IMG/VR virus record: IMGVR_UViG_3300005294_000849
Span: 10,292-37,189 of that record
Reading direction: 5' to 3' (one strand)
DNA length: 26,898 bases
Source of the DNA: a virus
The translations under genes and the position numbers were made by a program. Positions 6,921 to 15,296 of this stretch are shown piece by piece; within the stretch, counting starts at the first letter, position 1, and every line of letters begins with the position of its first letter. The notes under the pieces were generated by a model. The model worked only from the letters and a program-made list of their open reading frames with translations, was not told where the DNA came from and ran no database searches.

Positions 6921-8039
6921 TCAGTCGTTCGCATTGCGCGAAGCGGCGTTCCACGACCCCGTTGCGGGATCGAGTGAGTAGCTCGGCTTACGGCCACCGA
7001 GGTAGCCGACGCCGGGCCCACGGACAACACCGTCTGGATCTTGGCCCAGACCGGTGACGTATCCGTAGTCCTCCAGCATCCGGAGCGCTTGCTCACGGTT
7101 GCCTTTGGCACGTTTGTAAATTTCCTCAGGCATCAGACGCACCCTGACAGCACGCCGGTACCGATCACCCGAAACTTTGTTGGCCAGCGATTCCGTGCCA
7201 CCCCAGTAGCCACGCTTCGTGGTGCCGTAATAGGTCGCCAGCGCCCCGCCCTCGGACGTATAGGTTCCCGAGCGAGCATTGACGACCTGGAAGATATCCG
7301 CGCCGTCACGGATCGCCTGAGCGTCCGAAGGTTTGAAGTACTTATCCTGATCCTGCGCACTCAACGAATTGAAGTACTGATAAGGATCTGTGGTCATGTC
7401 ACCGGCGAGCGCCTCGGTCATGGGTATGTGCCGGCAGTCGCATCCGGGGTGTCTGCGGAAGGCTTCTTGGGCTCGGTAGGTTTTTCCTGCGAGGATTGCG
7501 CACCGGCTGCAGGAAGGTGGGTTGAGCATGCGGACGTAGTGCATGCGTACTGGCGCGGCCGTCATGGCCACGCCCTCGGCCTGCCGTGCTGCGTCTGAGA
7601 TTTGCATTTGTGAGCGTAGGAGCAGGTTGTCTAGTCCGATGCCCATGGCCCGGTCGGTGGTGTATCCGGTTTTGATTGCTCGCAGGGCTTTGTAAGCCGG
7701 TGAAGCTATCGATTCTCTAAGCCCGATCGGTTGGCGTTGCCTGTCTCCGAGCGGGTAGGCGATCCCGGCGAATCCCGCAGCCAGTATCTGGTGCTGGGGT
7801 GGGTCGATTTCTTCGGCTTCCATCACTGCCGCGGAGTACTCGATGGAGTCTTCCGCGGTAGCTTGCTGGGCTTGAGCCACGAGCATCGCTGCGGCCCCGG
7901 CTTTTGCTGTCCACGAATCGATGATGTTGTTTCGATCGACGGTTACCCACATACGTGTAATGTCTCGCAGTGCTCTGGTTTGAACCTGCTTGCCGTACGC
8001 GTAGTGGGCTGCCGCTGCCTCGATGATCGTCTGAGCCAC
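6921..8039 (-). CDS. MuF-like minor head protein
   Basis: A 372-aa protein immediately after the portal stop (GTG start at 8039, zero spacing). It belongs to the Mu gpF/SPP1 gp7 type of minor capsid protein, thought to link portal, capsid and entering DNA. The signature lies around residues 165-205: MHYVRMLNPPSCSRCAILAG, then FRRHPGCDCRHIP, i.e. C177xxC180 and H197xxC200xC202xH204, the conserved Cys/His cluster of this family. The N-terminal ~150 residues are helical. The C-terminal ~130 residues (GADIFQVVNARSGTYTSEGG and RYRRAVRVRLMPEEIYKRAK) look like a separate small domain; I do not recognise a known MuF-fused toxin or protease there. Confidence high for the MuF call. Confidence 0.9.
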   Translation of the reverse strand: MAQTIIEAAAAHYAYGKQVQTRALRDITRMWVTVDRNNIIDSWTAKAGAAAMLVAQAQQATAEDSIEYSAAVMEAEEIDPPQHQILAAGFAGIAYPLGDRQRQPIGLRESIASPAYKALRAIKTGYTTDRAMGIGLDNLLLRSQMQISDAARQAEGVAMTAAPVRMHYVRMLNPPSCSRCAILAGKTYRAQEAFRRHPGCDCRHIPMTEALAGDMTTDPYQYFNSLSAQDQDKYFKPSDAQAIRDGADIFQVVNARSGTYTSEGGALATYYGTTKRGYWGGTESLANKVSGDRYRRAVRVRLMPEEIYKRAKGNREQALRMLEDYGYVTGLGQDPDGVVRGPGVGYLGGRKPSYSLDPATGSWNAASRNAND

Positions 8040-9455
8040 TTAGACCCCCTGACGCATCCGTTCTTCGGCTGCTATGAACGGGTCCATTTGGCGTTCTTTC
8101 TTGACCATGGCCATTACTCTGGCCACTTCGACAGGATCGGTGACCAGCTTCTCGGTGATGTACTGCTGAGGGAACCCGGAGGCTTTCAGCTTCACCGCCA
8201 CATCGGCCATCTGAGCTTCGGAACGGTACTGGATGTTGTCCCAGATCAGTGTGCCGGCGCGAAGCGATTGGATACGTTCTTGGCTGGATCCGCGAGCGGC
8301 CGCCATTAGCCGGAAAGTTTTCTTCATACCCTTAGTGGAGTAGAGGATGCGTTCCTTGACCTTGGAAACCAGGCCGGCCTCGGCGATGTTCAGCGACTCG
8401 GCCGCGGTGTTGATCATCTTCGCCACCAGGTAATGCGGTGGTGTGCGAGTCTGTGCCGCGATATGCTCCACGATCTGAGAGATGACCTTGGAGAACACTT
8501 CGAGGTTTGAAGCGGTCCACTCTTCGATCCGTGCGTCTTGCCCGGGAAGGAAGATGATCTTCTCTTTGATCAGCTCGTCTAATTCAACGTCCTGGTAACC
8601 AACTACCTGTCCGTCGTTGTCGAGGATTGGCACCTTTGGAACGTCCGCGTTCACGGCTACCCGGGCTGGCATAGTCGCTTGGTCGAGAGCGTTCATGAGG
8701 TACGCCCAGATAAGGTTCACTGCGTCTTGCAGGGCAGCGACTCCGGCGATGTCCGACATAGGATCATCACTGAGCAGCGTCTTGTTCCGGATCTCGGTGA
8801 GCGGTACCTCGCCCAGGCTGTGGCGCTCGATCGGGTTCTCTTCGTCGCGAAGCACCCAGCCACCGGTTGGTGACATGCGTTCCTCGGACTCGAAGCGTTG
8901 CCGGCCGTTGGAACGCTTGAACTTCACTACGGAGTCCGCCGTGTAGTACGTTGCGAAATCGAACTGGTCATCTTGCCACATGACCAGACCAGCACGGTCA
9001 ATACCGGTAATCGGGTCAGTATCAACGATCGCTGACTGCGGGTGCTCCCAGGTGACCATCGGTGCCGCGTCCGGACTCGATGCAGGGTGCACCAGTGAGA
9101 ATGAACGGCCGGCAGCCATGAACATCACGAACGCCTCGGCACTACCTGAATCCGAGTTGCTACCGAGCCAGTCACGTTGCAGCACCTTGTCCACTCCGGC
9201 AGTCTCGTCATAAGAACGAATACCAAGGATGGTCATACGCTCTGCAGCAGCATCAACAACCGGCATGCACCAGTTATCACCAAACCCAGCGAACTGAGTG
9301 CGGAAGTACTCGTCAAACTTTTTCGAAGCCCAACGCAAGGTCGCTGCCTTGCCCTGGTACCGGTCCACATGGGTTTCGATACCCGCAGCTCGTGAGTCCA
9401 GCTCCCGCGCTAACAGTTCAACGCGCTTCTGCACGTCTTCGAGGGACAAATCCAT
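8040..9455 (-). CDS. Portal protein, SPP1 gp6-like
   Basis: A 471-aa protein, the usual length for SPP1-type portals, which form the dodecameric DNA gate of the head. Its ATG (9455) overlaps the terminase stop (TGATG). Family features: WCMPVVDAAAERMTILGIRS near residues 62-81, the beta domain with MVTWEHPQSAIVDTDPITG, VPLTEIRNKTLLSDDPMSDI, the long helix region DAVNLIWAYLMNALDQATMP, and the C-terminal HIAAQTRTPPHYLVAKMINT followed by AESLNIAEAGLVSKVKER, the tunnel and crown helices. It is followed directly by the MuF-like gene. High confidence. Confidence 0.95.
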   Translation of the reverse strand: MDLSLEDVQKRVELLARELDSRAAGIETHVDRYQGKAATLRWASKKFDEYFRTQFAGFGDNWCMPVVDAAAERMTILGIRSYDETAGVDKVLQRDWLGSNSDSGSAEAFVMFMAAGRSFSLVHPASSPDAAPMVTWEHPQSAIVDTDPITGIDRAGLVMWQDDQFDFATYYTADSVVKFKRSNGRQRFESEERMSPTGGWVLRDEENPIERHSLGEVPLTEIRNKTLLSDDPMSDIAGVAALQDAVNLIWAYLMNALDQATMPARVAVNADVPKVPILDNDGQVVGYQDVELDELIKEKIIFLPGQDARIEEWTASNLEVFSKVISQIVEHIAAQTRTPPHYLVAKMINTAAESLNIAEAGLVSKVKERILYSTKGMKKTFRLMAAARGSSQERIQSLRAGTLIWDNIQYRSEAQMADVAVKLKASGFPQQYITEKLVTDPVEVARVMAMVKKERQMDPFIAAEERMRQGV

Positions 9456-11191
9456 CAGGCCCTCCTTCGGGTACTCGTGCCGGTTGCTACCGTCTTGGTC
9501 TTCTCTTCTAGCGACGTACGAACAATGCCGTCCAAGCCCGTCACCGCCGCCTGAAACCCATCAATACGAGCCGTTGACGTACGCCGGTTAGGTTTCACCG
9601 GACGAATATTGTCAGCGTCATCGGTCTTCACTTCCACGCGGGAAGCCATCCACCGCATCACCGGGTTGCCGTCATGGCGCATCTCCTTGGCTTTCCACAT
9701 GCGTTCCATTTCCTTGGACGCAGGAGACAGCCCGTAGAAGGTCTGAGCCACCGGCACCACGTCGATGCCGTTCAGGTCTCGGTCGAGTTCCTGGACAAGT
9801 TGGCCAGCAAACATCCGGTCATAGGAAACGCGCTGCATATCGAAATGCTTGCAATCGCCAATCACGGCTGACTTCACCGCGCTGTAATCGATCACATCGC
9901 CCTCTGAGGCCGTCACGTAGCCACGATCAACCCAATCGCGTAGCGGAATCAGCAACTGCTTTTCCAAGTCCTCTATGCGCTCTTCAGGCACCCAGAACCT
10001 CGTGAACAGATCCAGTTGCAGGCCCGGTCGATTCGACTGAGCCCACACCGTCCACGCAGTGAAGTCACTGGTCGCAGACAAGTCCAAACCGCCCCATGCA
10101 CGCCGTCCACGCAACGGTGTACGCTTCGCGCCAGCCAACGGATCCCACTTATTCAAGTCCACCCACCGAGCCGAACCCGGCGAGCGCAGATTCAATCCGA
10201 GCTGCAGGAACGTTTTCAGCGCTGCGGGTGAGCCTTGGGCCTTGGTGGCTTGGTCTCGCATGTACGCGAGGGTTGGTGACTTGCCTAGGCCGGGGTTGGC
10301 TTTGTACCAAGTCTTTTCCGCGTAAGGGTCGTCTTTTTCATCGGCCGCCCAGATCACGCCGTAGAAGCGCGGATCATGAATGATTCCGTTGGCGATGTTG
10401 TGAGTGTAGGTGTGTTTCTCGTCGTACGGGGTGCCGTCTTCGGCTTCGTCGGCGGTGGTGATGAACAGGATCAGCGGTTGGTCTCGGGCGCCTGTGCCGG
10501 TTTCGATCGCTTCGATCAGCTTGCCCTGGTTGCGCAGGGTGTGGATCTCGTCAATGGAAGCGCCGGACACGTTGAGCCCGTGGGCTGTTTCAGCGACTCG
10601 GGACAGAACCCGCAGGATGCCCAGAGTCTTCGGCACACGCACCACGTCGGTCAACGGCTCAATACGCTTACGCGCGGCCGGTGAGGACAAGAGCATGGCC
10701 TTGGAATCATCGAACACTCGACGTGCCTGGTCTTTGGAGCCGGCAGCGTTGTAAACCTCGGCGCCTGCCTCGCCATCGGCTAGGAGCAGGATGCCGGAGA
10801 ACCCCGCGGCGAAGGTCGATTTTCCGTTCTTACGCGGAATCTCCACCCACACCGAGCGGATTACTCGGACAACGCGGTCAATCTCTTCATCGTGGTAAAC
10901 CCATCCGAACACCGGGGCGAGCACCCAGACAACCTGCCATGAGTCCAGCCCTTCGCCCAAACGCATGCGCACGCCTGCCCAGCGGCCTTTCGTGTGCCGG
11001 AAGGAGCCGAGTGCCCGAAGCGCCTTGCGCGCCCGTCCTACGTCAAACCATGCGCCCGGCATCTGGTCAGCTTGGTTAGCGACTGTGAGCGGTTCACGCT
11101 TGAGCGCCTCGATGATCTGCTCATGCGTGACGCCCAGCTCGATCAGCGCATCATATGGAACCGGCAAACGGTCAAAATCAACGTCGATCAT
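9455..11191 (-). CDS. terL: Terminase large subunit
   Basis: A 578-aa DNA-packaging motor ATPase/nuclease. ATG 11191 is preceded by GGGGGTGG; a TTG five codons upstream is the only longer option. The Walker A-like motif is RKNGKST (residues ~120-126, within VWVEIPRKNGKSTFAAG) and the Walker B motif is ASIDEIH (~211-217, D214 E215), followed by the coupling region LILFITTADEAEDGTPYDE. The C-terminal RNase H-like nuclease begins with GGLDLSATSDFTAW, carrying the first catalytic Asp, and includes VIDYSAVKSAVIGD and YDRMFAGQLVQELD. This is the Terminase_1 type paired with P27-like small subunits. It sits directly before the portal. Confidence 0.97.
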   Translation of the reverse strand: MIDVDFDRLPVPYDALIELGVTHEQIIEALKREPLTVANQADQMPGAWFDVGRARKALRALGSFRHTKGRWAGVRMRLGEGLDSWQVVWVLAPVFGWVYHDEEIDRVVRVIRSVWVEIPRKNGKSTFAAGFSGILLLADGEAGAEVYNAAGSKDQARRVFDDSKAMLLSSPAARKRIEPLTDVVRVPKTLGILRVLSRVAETAHGLNVSGASIDEIHTLRNQGKLIEAIETGTGARDQPLILFITTADEAEDGTPYDEKHTYTHNIANGIIHDPRFYGVIWAADEKDDPYAEKTWYKANPGLGKSPTLAYMRDQATKAQGSPAALKTFLQLGLNLRSPGSARWVDLNKWDPLAGAKRTPLRGRRAWGGLDLSATSDFTAWTVWAQSNRPGLQLDLFTRFWVPEERIEDLEKQLLIPLRDWVDRGYVTASEGDVIDYSAVKSAVIGDCKHFDMQRVSYDRMFAGQLVQELDRDLNGIDVVPVAQTFYGLSPASKEMERMWKAKEMRHDGNPVMRWMASRVEVKTDDADNIRPVKPNRRTSTARIDGFQAAVTGLDGIVRTSLEEKTKTVATGTSTRRRA

Positions 11192-11234
11192 CTGCCACCC
11201 CCACAATCAGAGGCGAGATCACCCTCCCAAGCGA

Positions 11235-11837
11235 CTAATTATCGAATGGATCATCCTCGTCAGACGTGTCCTCACGGCCGGGGAGTCCGGTACGTGCGGC
11301 AGGAGACAAGCCAAGCTCACGGACGTAGGTCTTGAGCTGCGTCCGGTACTGGCCGGCAATCGTGGTGTGCGGGTTCTTACCCGGTCCCCGCTGGCCCATC
11401 GTGATAAGTCCCTCGCGAGACAGCTCATGCTCCGTCCACTCCAGACGAGCGACGCAGATGCACATGTCCACGACCAGGGAGAAGTCCACGGCGCCGAGTC
11501 CCACGCTCTTTCCAAGCACTGGAACTACGCGGTCCCACTCTTCCTTTGCCCGACGCTTTACGAACCTGGTGCCGTTGATCGCCTGGCGCTTGAGTTGATA
11601 CGAGACCATCTGCTTCTCATATCGGTAGATGCGCTGTTGGAAGTGCTCGATGGACTCATCATCTTCACGCTCAGGCTCCTTGGGCTTCTTCGGAGCCTGC
11701 GCCTCGGGCAGTTCACGAGACCAGTCCGGCTCTTCGAACTCCGCCGGCGGCAACACCACCGATTCTTGCTCTGGACGGTGCCCCGGGTTGCCCTCGCGCA
11801 CCACTGAAAGCGCCGGTTTCGGCATTGGACCAGGCAT
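11235..11837 (-). CDS. terS: Terminase small subunit, P27 type
   Basis: A 200-aa protein starting MPGPMPKPALSVVREGNPGH, the classic opening of P27-family small terminases, which bind the packaging site and recruit the large subunit. A charged linker (residues ~25-65, PEAQAPKKPKEPEREDDESI) is followed by the helical core: RAKEEWDRVVPVLGKSVGLG, DFSLVVDMCICVARLEWTEH and TTIAGQYRTQLKTYVRELGL with SPAARTGLPG, which are the family's usual segments. The acidic tail DTSDEDDPFDN ends the protein. It lies just upstream of terL and downstream of a GC-rich, dyad-rich region that could be its target. Confidence 0.92.
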   Translation of the reverse strand: MPGPMPKPALSVVREGNPGHRPEQESVVLPPAEFEEPDWSRELPEAQAPKKPKEPEREDDESIEHFQQRIYRYEKQMVSYQLKRQAINGTRFVKRRAKEEWDRVVPVLGKSVGLGAVDFSLVVDMCICVARLEWTEHELSREGLITMGQRGPGKNPHTTIAGQYRTQLKTYVRELGLSPAARTGLPGREDTSDEDDPFDN

Positions 11838-11984
11838 TTTCGAGACACCCCCTGATCAAAAAGCTCTAACCTGCGGGACTACGAGTTCGTCTGCCCGGCG
11901 GCTATCTGCAAAGGCAGGAAGGGGGTCACCCCCACCCCCTTTGAGGGGCATCGATGCCCGACATGTCAAGGGTTACGGGGTGTG
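11838..11984. other. Non-coding region between HNH and terS with GC-rich dyads; candidate cos/packaging site
   Basis: 147 bp without a credible gene. It holds the dyad GGGGGT-C-ACCCCC (11921-11933), a second CCCC run, and the perfect 14-bp palindrome GGGCATCGATGCCC (11946-11959). In HK97-like phages with a P27 small terminase and an adjacent HNH gene, the cohesive end site commonly lies next to these genes. The position fits, but no overhang can be read from the sequence. Alternatively the dyads are part of a terminator after the HNH gene, although no T-run follows. Confidence 0.4.
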
Positions 11985-12356
11985 TCACTGCGGTGTATTC
12001 CAACCTCCGGGCTGGTTTACTGCGGTCTCAGACTTGTGGCATGGAGAGCAAAGACCTCGACCGTATTTAGGATCGTCAGGGTTCAAGCCCTTGGATATCA
12101 ATCCCTTTCGGGAGGTCGGCCAGTGGTCGGCTTCTCGAGATGGTCTCTTCATACACAGCACACAGATCGGATGCTTCGCGAGTACTTCCTCACGGAACCG
12201 GCGGTGTCCTCGACCTGTGTACCCACGCCAGCGAGATGAACCACGATGCTCTTCGGCCTTCTGCTGATGATCAGCACACCGACCACGAGTACCGAACGCT
12301 TGAACAAGCTCAGTGCAACCAGGCTGAGTGCATGGTTTCCTCGGCGCTGTTGGCAT
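11985..12356 (-). CDS. HNH endonuclease (packaging-associated type)
   Basis: A 123-aa HNH nuclease. ATG 12356 follows GAGGTGA by six bases. The N terminus has a small zinc-finger-like Cys/His set (C9, C14, C27, H30). The HNH core is HPICVLCMKRPSREADHWP (C65, C68, the ADH motif) and the end is YGRGLCSPCHKSE with the final Cys pair and His. HNH proteins next to terminase genes are known in HK97-like phages to be needed for site-specific cutting by the terminase holoenzyme. That role is inferred from position. It is separated from the next upstream gene by a hairpin-containing gap. Confidence 0.9.
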   Translation of the reverse strand: MPTAPRKPCTQPGCTELVQAFGTRGRCADHQQKAEEHRGSSRWRGYTGRGHRRFREEVLAKHPICVLCMKRPSREADHWPTSRKGLISKGLNPDDPKYGRGLCSPCHKSETAVNQPGGWNTPQ

Positions 12357-12389
12357 TCGTTGTCACCTCATTGCATCTGGGTACGACGA

Positions 12390-12418
12390 AGCCCCGAACC
12401 ACTGAGTGATTCGGGGCT
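12390..12418 (-). terminator. Hairpin, possible terminator between early and late modules
   Basis: A perfect 9-bp inverted repeat (AGCCCCGAA / TTCGGGGCT) with an 11-base loop lies between the Cys-rich gene stop (12477) and the HNH start (12356). The stem is stable, but neither side has a proper T-run, so it may be a weak terminator or an RNA-processing/stability element. The rest of this 120-bp gap shows nothing else convincing. It could mark the boundary between early and late transcription units. Confidence 0.45.
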
Positions 12419-12476
12419 ATCGTTTGAGCCAGTAAGGCCATTCAATCAGTAAATTTACGCGACTATGTCAAGTCCG

Positions 12477-13241
12477 TCAAACCCGACCCACACGTGGCAA
12501 TCGAGCACCCCTTCGCTGAGGCCTGCTCGCCCTCAAAGCCTGCGACCAGATATCCCACGGAACAGCATGCGACACGTCCTCATTGCACCGCACCGTGCGC
12601 ACACCATCAGGCCGCTCGGCCAACATCAGCTGAGCACCACACACCGTGGTCTTCATACCCACGTGGGTCTTGTGCTTGCACACCATGTCCGGCATCTCCA
12701 CCCGCGTCTCCACACCATGAGTCACCGCCGTAATCTGATCAGCAGCCGAAGCAACCAACCAGTAAGCCTCACGACTCCACGCCTTATCCGCGGACCCAGC
12801 AATCTTGATCAGCTGCCACTTAGCCATCCACTCCGCCAAGCTCGGCGTAGTCTGATCAGCCGGCAACACCAACCCATCATGATCATCGACCAGGCGCAGG
12901 GCCACAGACCACACATCATCACGCACGATCCGCAACGCATCAGACACCGAGACATCCAACGGCAGCGGTGCCTCGACCCGGCCGGCATGACGCTCACTGT
13001 CACCACCACCGGAACTAGGATGCAACGCGTCCTGAGCTTCTTCCCACCGATCAGCAATCAACAGCAGATCAGCACGCATCCGATCATCACAGCTAACGCA
13101 GACATTCAGCCCCGACGCTGACGGCGGTGGAACCTGATCCTGCTCAGCCACCAGATGCACCACGCACACTCCGGAACCCTCACGGGCAATCGACTGACAA
13201 CCCCAGCACCCACAACCAGGTGAGTTCTTATGCTCTGGCAC
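12477..13241 (-). CDS. Cys-rich hypothetical protein with zinc-ribbon-like ends
   Basis: 254 aa; not recognised as a named family. The N terminus has CGCWGC (residues 10-15), C26 and CVSC (48-51), a probable zinc-binding module. The centre is helical with DVWSVALRLVDDHDGLVLPA and SLAEWMAKWQLIKIAGSADK, resembling helical parts of small actinophage early proteins. Near the C terminus is a second Cys/His set, MVCKHKTHVGMKTTVCG then VRCNEDVSH. The tail is Arg-rich. It overlaps the VRR-NUC gene start-to-stop by 14 bases, so the two are likely translated together and may act together on DNA or RNA. Two zinc modules plus a basic tail suggest nucleic-acid binding (inference). Confidence 0.75.
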   Translation of the reverse strand: MPEHKNSPGCGCWGCQSIAREGSGVCVVHLVAEQDQVPPPSASGLNVCVSCDDRMRADLLLIADRWEEAQDALHPSSGGGDSERHAGRVEAPLPLDVSVSDALRIVRDDVWSVALRLVDDHDGLVLPADQTTPSLAEWMAKWQLIKIAGSADKAWSREAYWLVASAADQITAVTHGVETRVEMPDMVCKHKTHVGMKTTVCGAQLMLAERPDGVRTVRCNEDVSHAVPWDIWSQALRASRPQRRGARLPRVGRV

Positions 13242-13572
13242 GACTCATCTCCATTCCCGACAACGTGCTCATGACAAGACCTGCAATCCAATCCGACGGG
13301 CGCCACACCATTGCAGTCTGACCAGCCACTCGCAACGCATCGAGCCACACCTCTTGATCCGGAGACACCCGACCGCTCTGCGCTTTCAACTCCACAAACA
13401 ATGTCCGCCGAGTCCGTGGGTTCACCATGACCAAATCAGGGAAGCCAGGATTAGACCGGCGCGAATCTGCCGTGTGGTAAATCTGCTTGAACCCGTACTG
13501 CTTCGCCAACGTGATCACATGAGACTGAAACTCAGACTCAGACCAGAGCAAAGCAGGATGCTTGATATTCAT
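13228..13572 (-). CDS. VRR-NUC domain nuclease
   Basis: A 114-aa stand-alone VRR-NUC protein, a PD-(D/E)XK-type nuclease domain found in phage replication modules. Motifs: the N-terminal SESEFQSHVITLAKQYGF helix (a possible metal-site Glu at residue 14), GFPDLVMV with catalytic Asp46, LFVELKAQSGRVSPDQ with Glu61, Lys63 and Gln73 of the ELK...Q signature, and the C-terminal QTAMVWRPSDW. The ATG (13572) shares its A/TG with the TAA stop of the upstream HNH gene (TAATG), indicating translational coupling. Stand-alone VRR-NUC proteins are thought to process branched DNA (Holliday-junction-like); this specificity is not visible here. Confidence 0.9.
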   Translation of the reverse strand: MNIKHPALLWSESEFQSHVITLAKQYGFKQIYHTADSRRSNPGFPDLVMVNPRTRRTLFVELKAQSGRVSPDQEVWLDALRVAGQTAMVWRPSDWIAGLVMSTLSGMEMSRARA

Positions 13573-14822
13573 TAGTTCTTTCTCCTACGAGGTCTTCTAC
13601 GTCTAGAGCGAGGCTTAGCAGGATCCACAGGCTTAGCAGGCACAGGTACAGGAGAACGAGCTTCCCGACCAGACCCTTCCCGACCCGACCCGGCATATCC
13701 AGATCCGCCACCCTCGTCGTCGTTGATCTTCAATTGATGATCTGTTGATTTATTTTTGATTTGCGGTTGATCGCGTGGAGGCGGTTTCGGCGACGAGTGC
13801 TGCACTTGCTGGCCGGAAGTGTCCATTGCCTGGGTAGTGGCTGCCGGTGTCTCACCTGGTGTGGGAGTCTCAACGGGCTCGTCATCGTGGACTGCAGGGA
13901 ACGAGGCCAGATCCGAATGGGATCTTGGCTTCTCATGGGCCGGAGTATCCGTTGCCTCATGTCGCTCTACCTTGCCTGTTGCCGTAGCTGCCGGGACGAT
14001 GCTGGATGCGCCGGAGGTGTCCGTTGCGTCATCGCTAGCCGGGCGTGCCCATTCGGGCATGCTGGCCGTCGTACCCTCAGTAGCCAGGACTGGCTTGGGA
14101 TCGAATAGTTCTCTGCGTTTCTCTGATGCCTTCACGCGTGTACCGCATTTATCGAGCAGCCACTCGGCTGTCGTCTTGCTGTAGTAAGGCTCTTCCGGGG
14201 CTGGCCGTAGTGGTTTGTCCCAGGTTGCACCGTCCTTTCTAGATGAGTTGCACGTCCTGCAAGCGACGATCAGGCGCTCAGCGGGGGTTGGATCCGAATC
14301 ATCGAGATCGCGTGGATCTAGATGGTCGATGGTTCCCACGCGAGCTGACTTCTGATCTCCACCTGCACCATTGCTGAATCGCACGATGACGCCACACCAG
14401 CGGCACTCGTCACCGTCACGCTTACGTACTGGACCGGAACGCTCAGGCTTGCGATTATCTGCTTCCCTGTTCTTGTTCCGCTCCTTTTCCGACTTGAGAA
14501 TCATGTGGAAGAGATCTGCCTCTTCCACGAGCTTGAGACCAGCGCGCCTAATGCCCTTGTCGTCGTCAAACTCCTTCTCCTCGAATAGCCCGCAGTACAA
14601 CGCTGCTGCGAGCAGCTCCTTGTACCGACTGAGGCCGGAAAGGCTCTTAGCGGTGCCGACCTCCACGATGTAGTCGCGGTCAAACGCCGCTGACCGAGTC
14701 GCACACTTCGCCACCCAGCCCCACAGTTCATTCAGCAGCCGGTCATCAGCCCAGTCCAGCTCCAGTACTCGCATGAACACCGGATGCTCGGCTGAAACGT
14801 CCGACACTTTCAACCAAGACAT
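13572..14822 (-). CDS. Replication-initiator-like protein with internal HNH domain and disordered tail
   Basis: 416 aa in three parts. Residues 1-115 (MSWLKVSDVSAEHPVFMRVL, NELWGWVAKCATRS, RYKELLAAALYCGLFE) resemble the winged-helix N terminus of phage replisome-organiser/DnaD-like proteins. Residues ~135-200 form an HNH nuclease domain: RDGDECRWCGV (C140, C143), TIDHLDP (D166 H167) and ACRTCNSS (C188, C191). The final ~170 residues are low-complexity, rich in Pro/Thr/Ser/Glu, with direct GSGREGSGRE repeats, ending in a very basic SRRRRPRRRK tail. Next to VRR-NUC and upstream of the terminase module, it may open or nick the phage origin (inference). The HNH call is firm, the initiator role is moderate. 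Confidence 0.8.
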   Translation of the reverse strand: MSWLKVSDVSAEHPVFMRVLELDWADDRLLNELWGWVAKCATRSAAFDRDYIVEVGTAKSLSGLSRYKELLAAALYCGLFEEKEFDDDKGIRRAGLKLVEEADLFHMILKSEKERNKNREADNRKPERSGPVRKRDGDECRWCGVIVRFSNGAGGDQKSARVGTIDHLDPRDLDDSDPTPAERLIVACRTCNSSRKDGATWDKPLRPAPEEPYYSKTTAEWLLDKCGTRVKASEKRRELFDPKPVLATEGTTASMPEWARPASDDATDTSGASSIVPAATATGKVERHEATDTPAHEKPRSHSDLASFPAVHDDEPVETPTPGETPAATTQAMDTSGQQVQHSSPKPPPRDQPQIKNKSTDHQLKINDDEGGGSGYAGSGREGSGREARSPVPVPAKPVDPAKPRSRRRRPRRRKN

Positions 14823-15009
14823 TGCTACTCGCTTCTTCCGGATGCTTACTCGTCTGCTGCGCCACGGCCCGAGCCACGGCGAGCGCCCATTTGTATTCTT
14901 TGGCTACGCAGATGCTTTTCTGGTGTTGGATGGTGTGCCATCGGTCTGGGCCTCGGCAGACGCGGATCTTTGAGTCTGTTGCGGTGAGGGCAATGACGAT
15001 CATTCTCAT
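14746..15009 (-). CDS. Hypothetical small protein overlapping the initiator/HNH gene
   Basis: An 87-aa protein, not recognised. The chosen start is ATG 15009, whose ATGA overlaps the upstream stop; a longer start at 15075 would lie inside that gene. The first ~65 residues look like ordinary protein (MRMIVIALTATDSKIRVCRG, KEYKWALAVARAVAQQTSKH), with a strand-rich start and a central helix. The last 25 codons overlap the start of the downstream 416-aa gene by 77 bases in another frame and read as a Gly/Ser/Ala-rich tail. This long overlap makes the true end less certain: a shorter ancestral stop may have been lost. Confidence 0.6.
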   Translation of the reverse strand: MRMIVIALTATDSKIRVCRGPDRWHTIQHQKSICVAKEYKWALAVARAVAQQTSKHPEEASSNVLVESVGRFSRASGVHASTGAGLG

Positions 15010-15296
15010 GGCGTCATCTCGATGCGGATGATTTGTTCTGGGTCGCCTCGGCGTTTGTCGTATTCGCCGTTCCAACGGACGCGGATCTCGGTGACCAGGT
15101 CATCGTGTTCCACGCCGGTGATTCGTCCGTAACAGTCCGGGCGGTTCGGCAGTCGCATGTTGACGTGGAGTCCGCGGTGGAAGCTGGTCACGTCGCCCAT
15201 GCGGGTCGGTTCCATGTCGCGGAGGCCGTGAAGCTTCTGCGGTGGACCGTCGAATTCCGGCGAGCGCTTGACTGGCTCCGGTACTGGCTGGCTCAA
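15006..15296 (-). CDS. Hypothetical small protein, TTG start
   Basis: A 96-aa protein with no recognised family. The start is TTG 15296: it overlaps the upstream stop as TTGA and has GGAGG seven bases upstream, better evidence than any internal ATG. The N terminus is Pro-rich (SQPVPEPVKRSPEFDGPPQK). The second half, FHRGLHVNMRLPNRPDCYGR and ITGVEHDDLVTEIRVRWNGE, looks like a small all-beta (SH3-like or KOW-like) barrel, a common shape for small phage early proteins. The stop overlaps the next gene by four bases, so it belongs to the coupled early operon. Confidence 0.7.
   Translation of the reverse strand: MSQPVPEPVKRSPEFDGPPQKLHGLRDMEPTRMGDVTSFHRGLHVNMRLPNRPDCYGRITGVEHDDLVTEIRVRWNGEYDKRRGDPEQIIRIEMTP

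Noticed and set aside
10965-11807. 280-aa plus-strand ORF across the two terminase genes
   Set aside because: It spans the terL/terS junction in antisense, which is only possible for a shadow; both minus-strand genes are certain.
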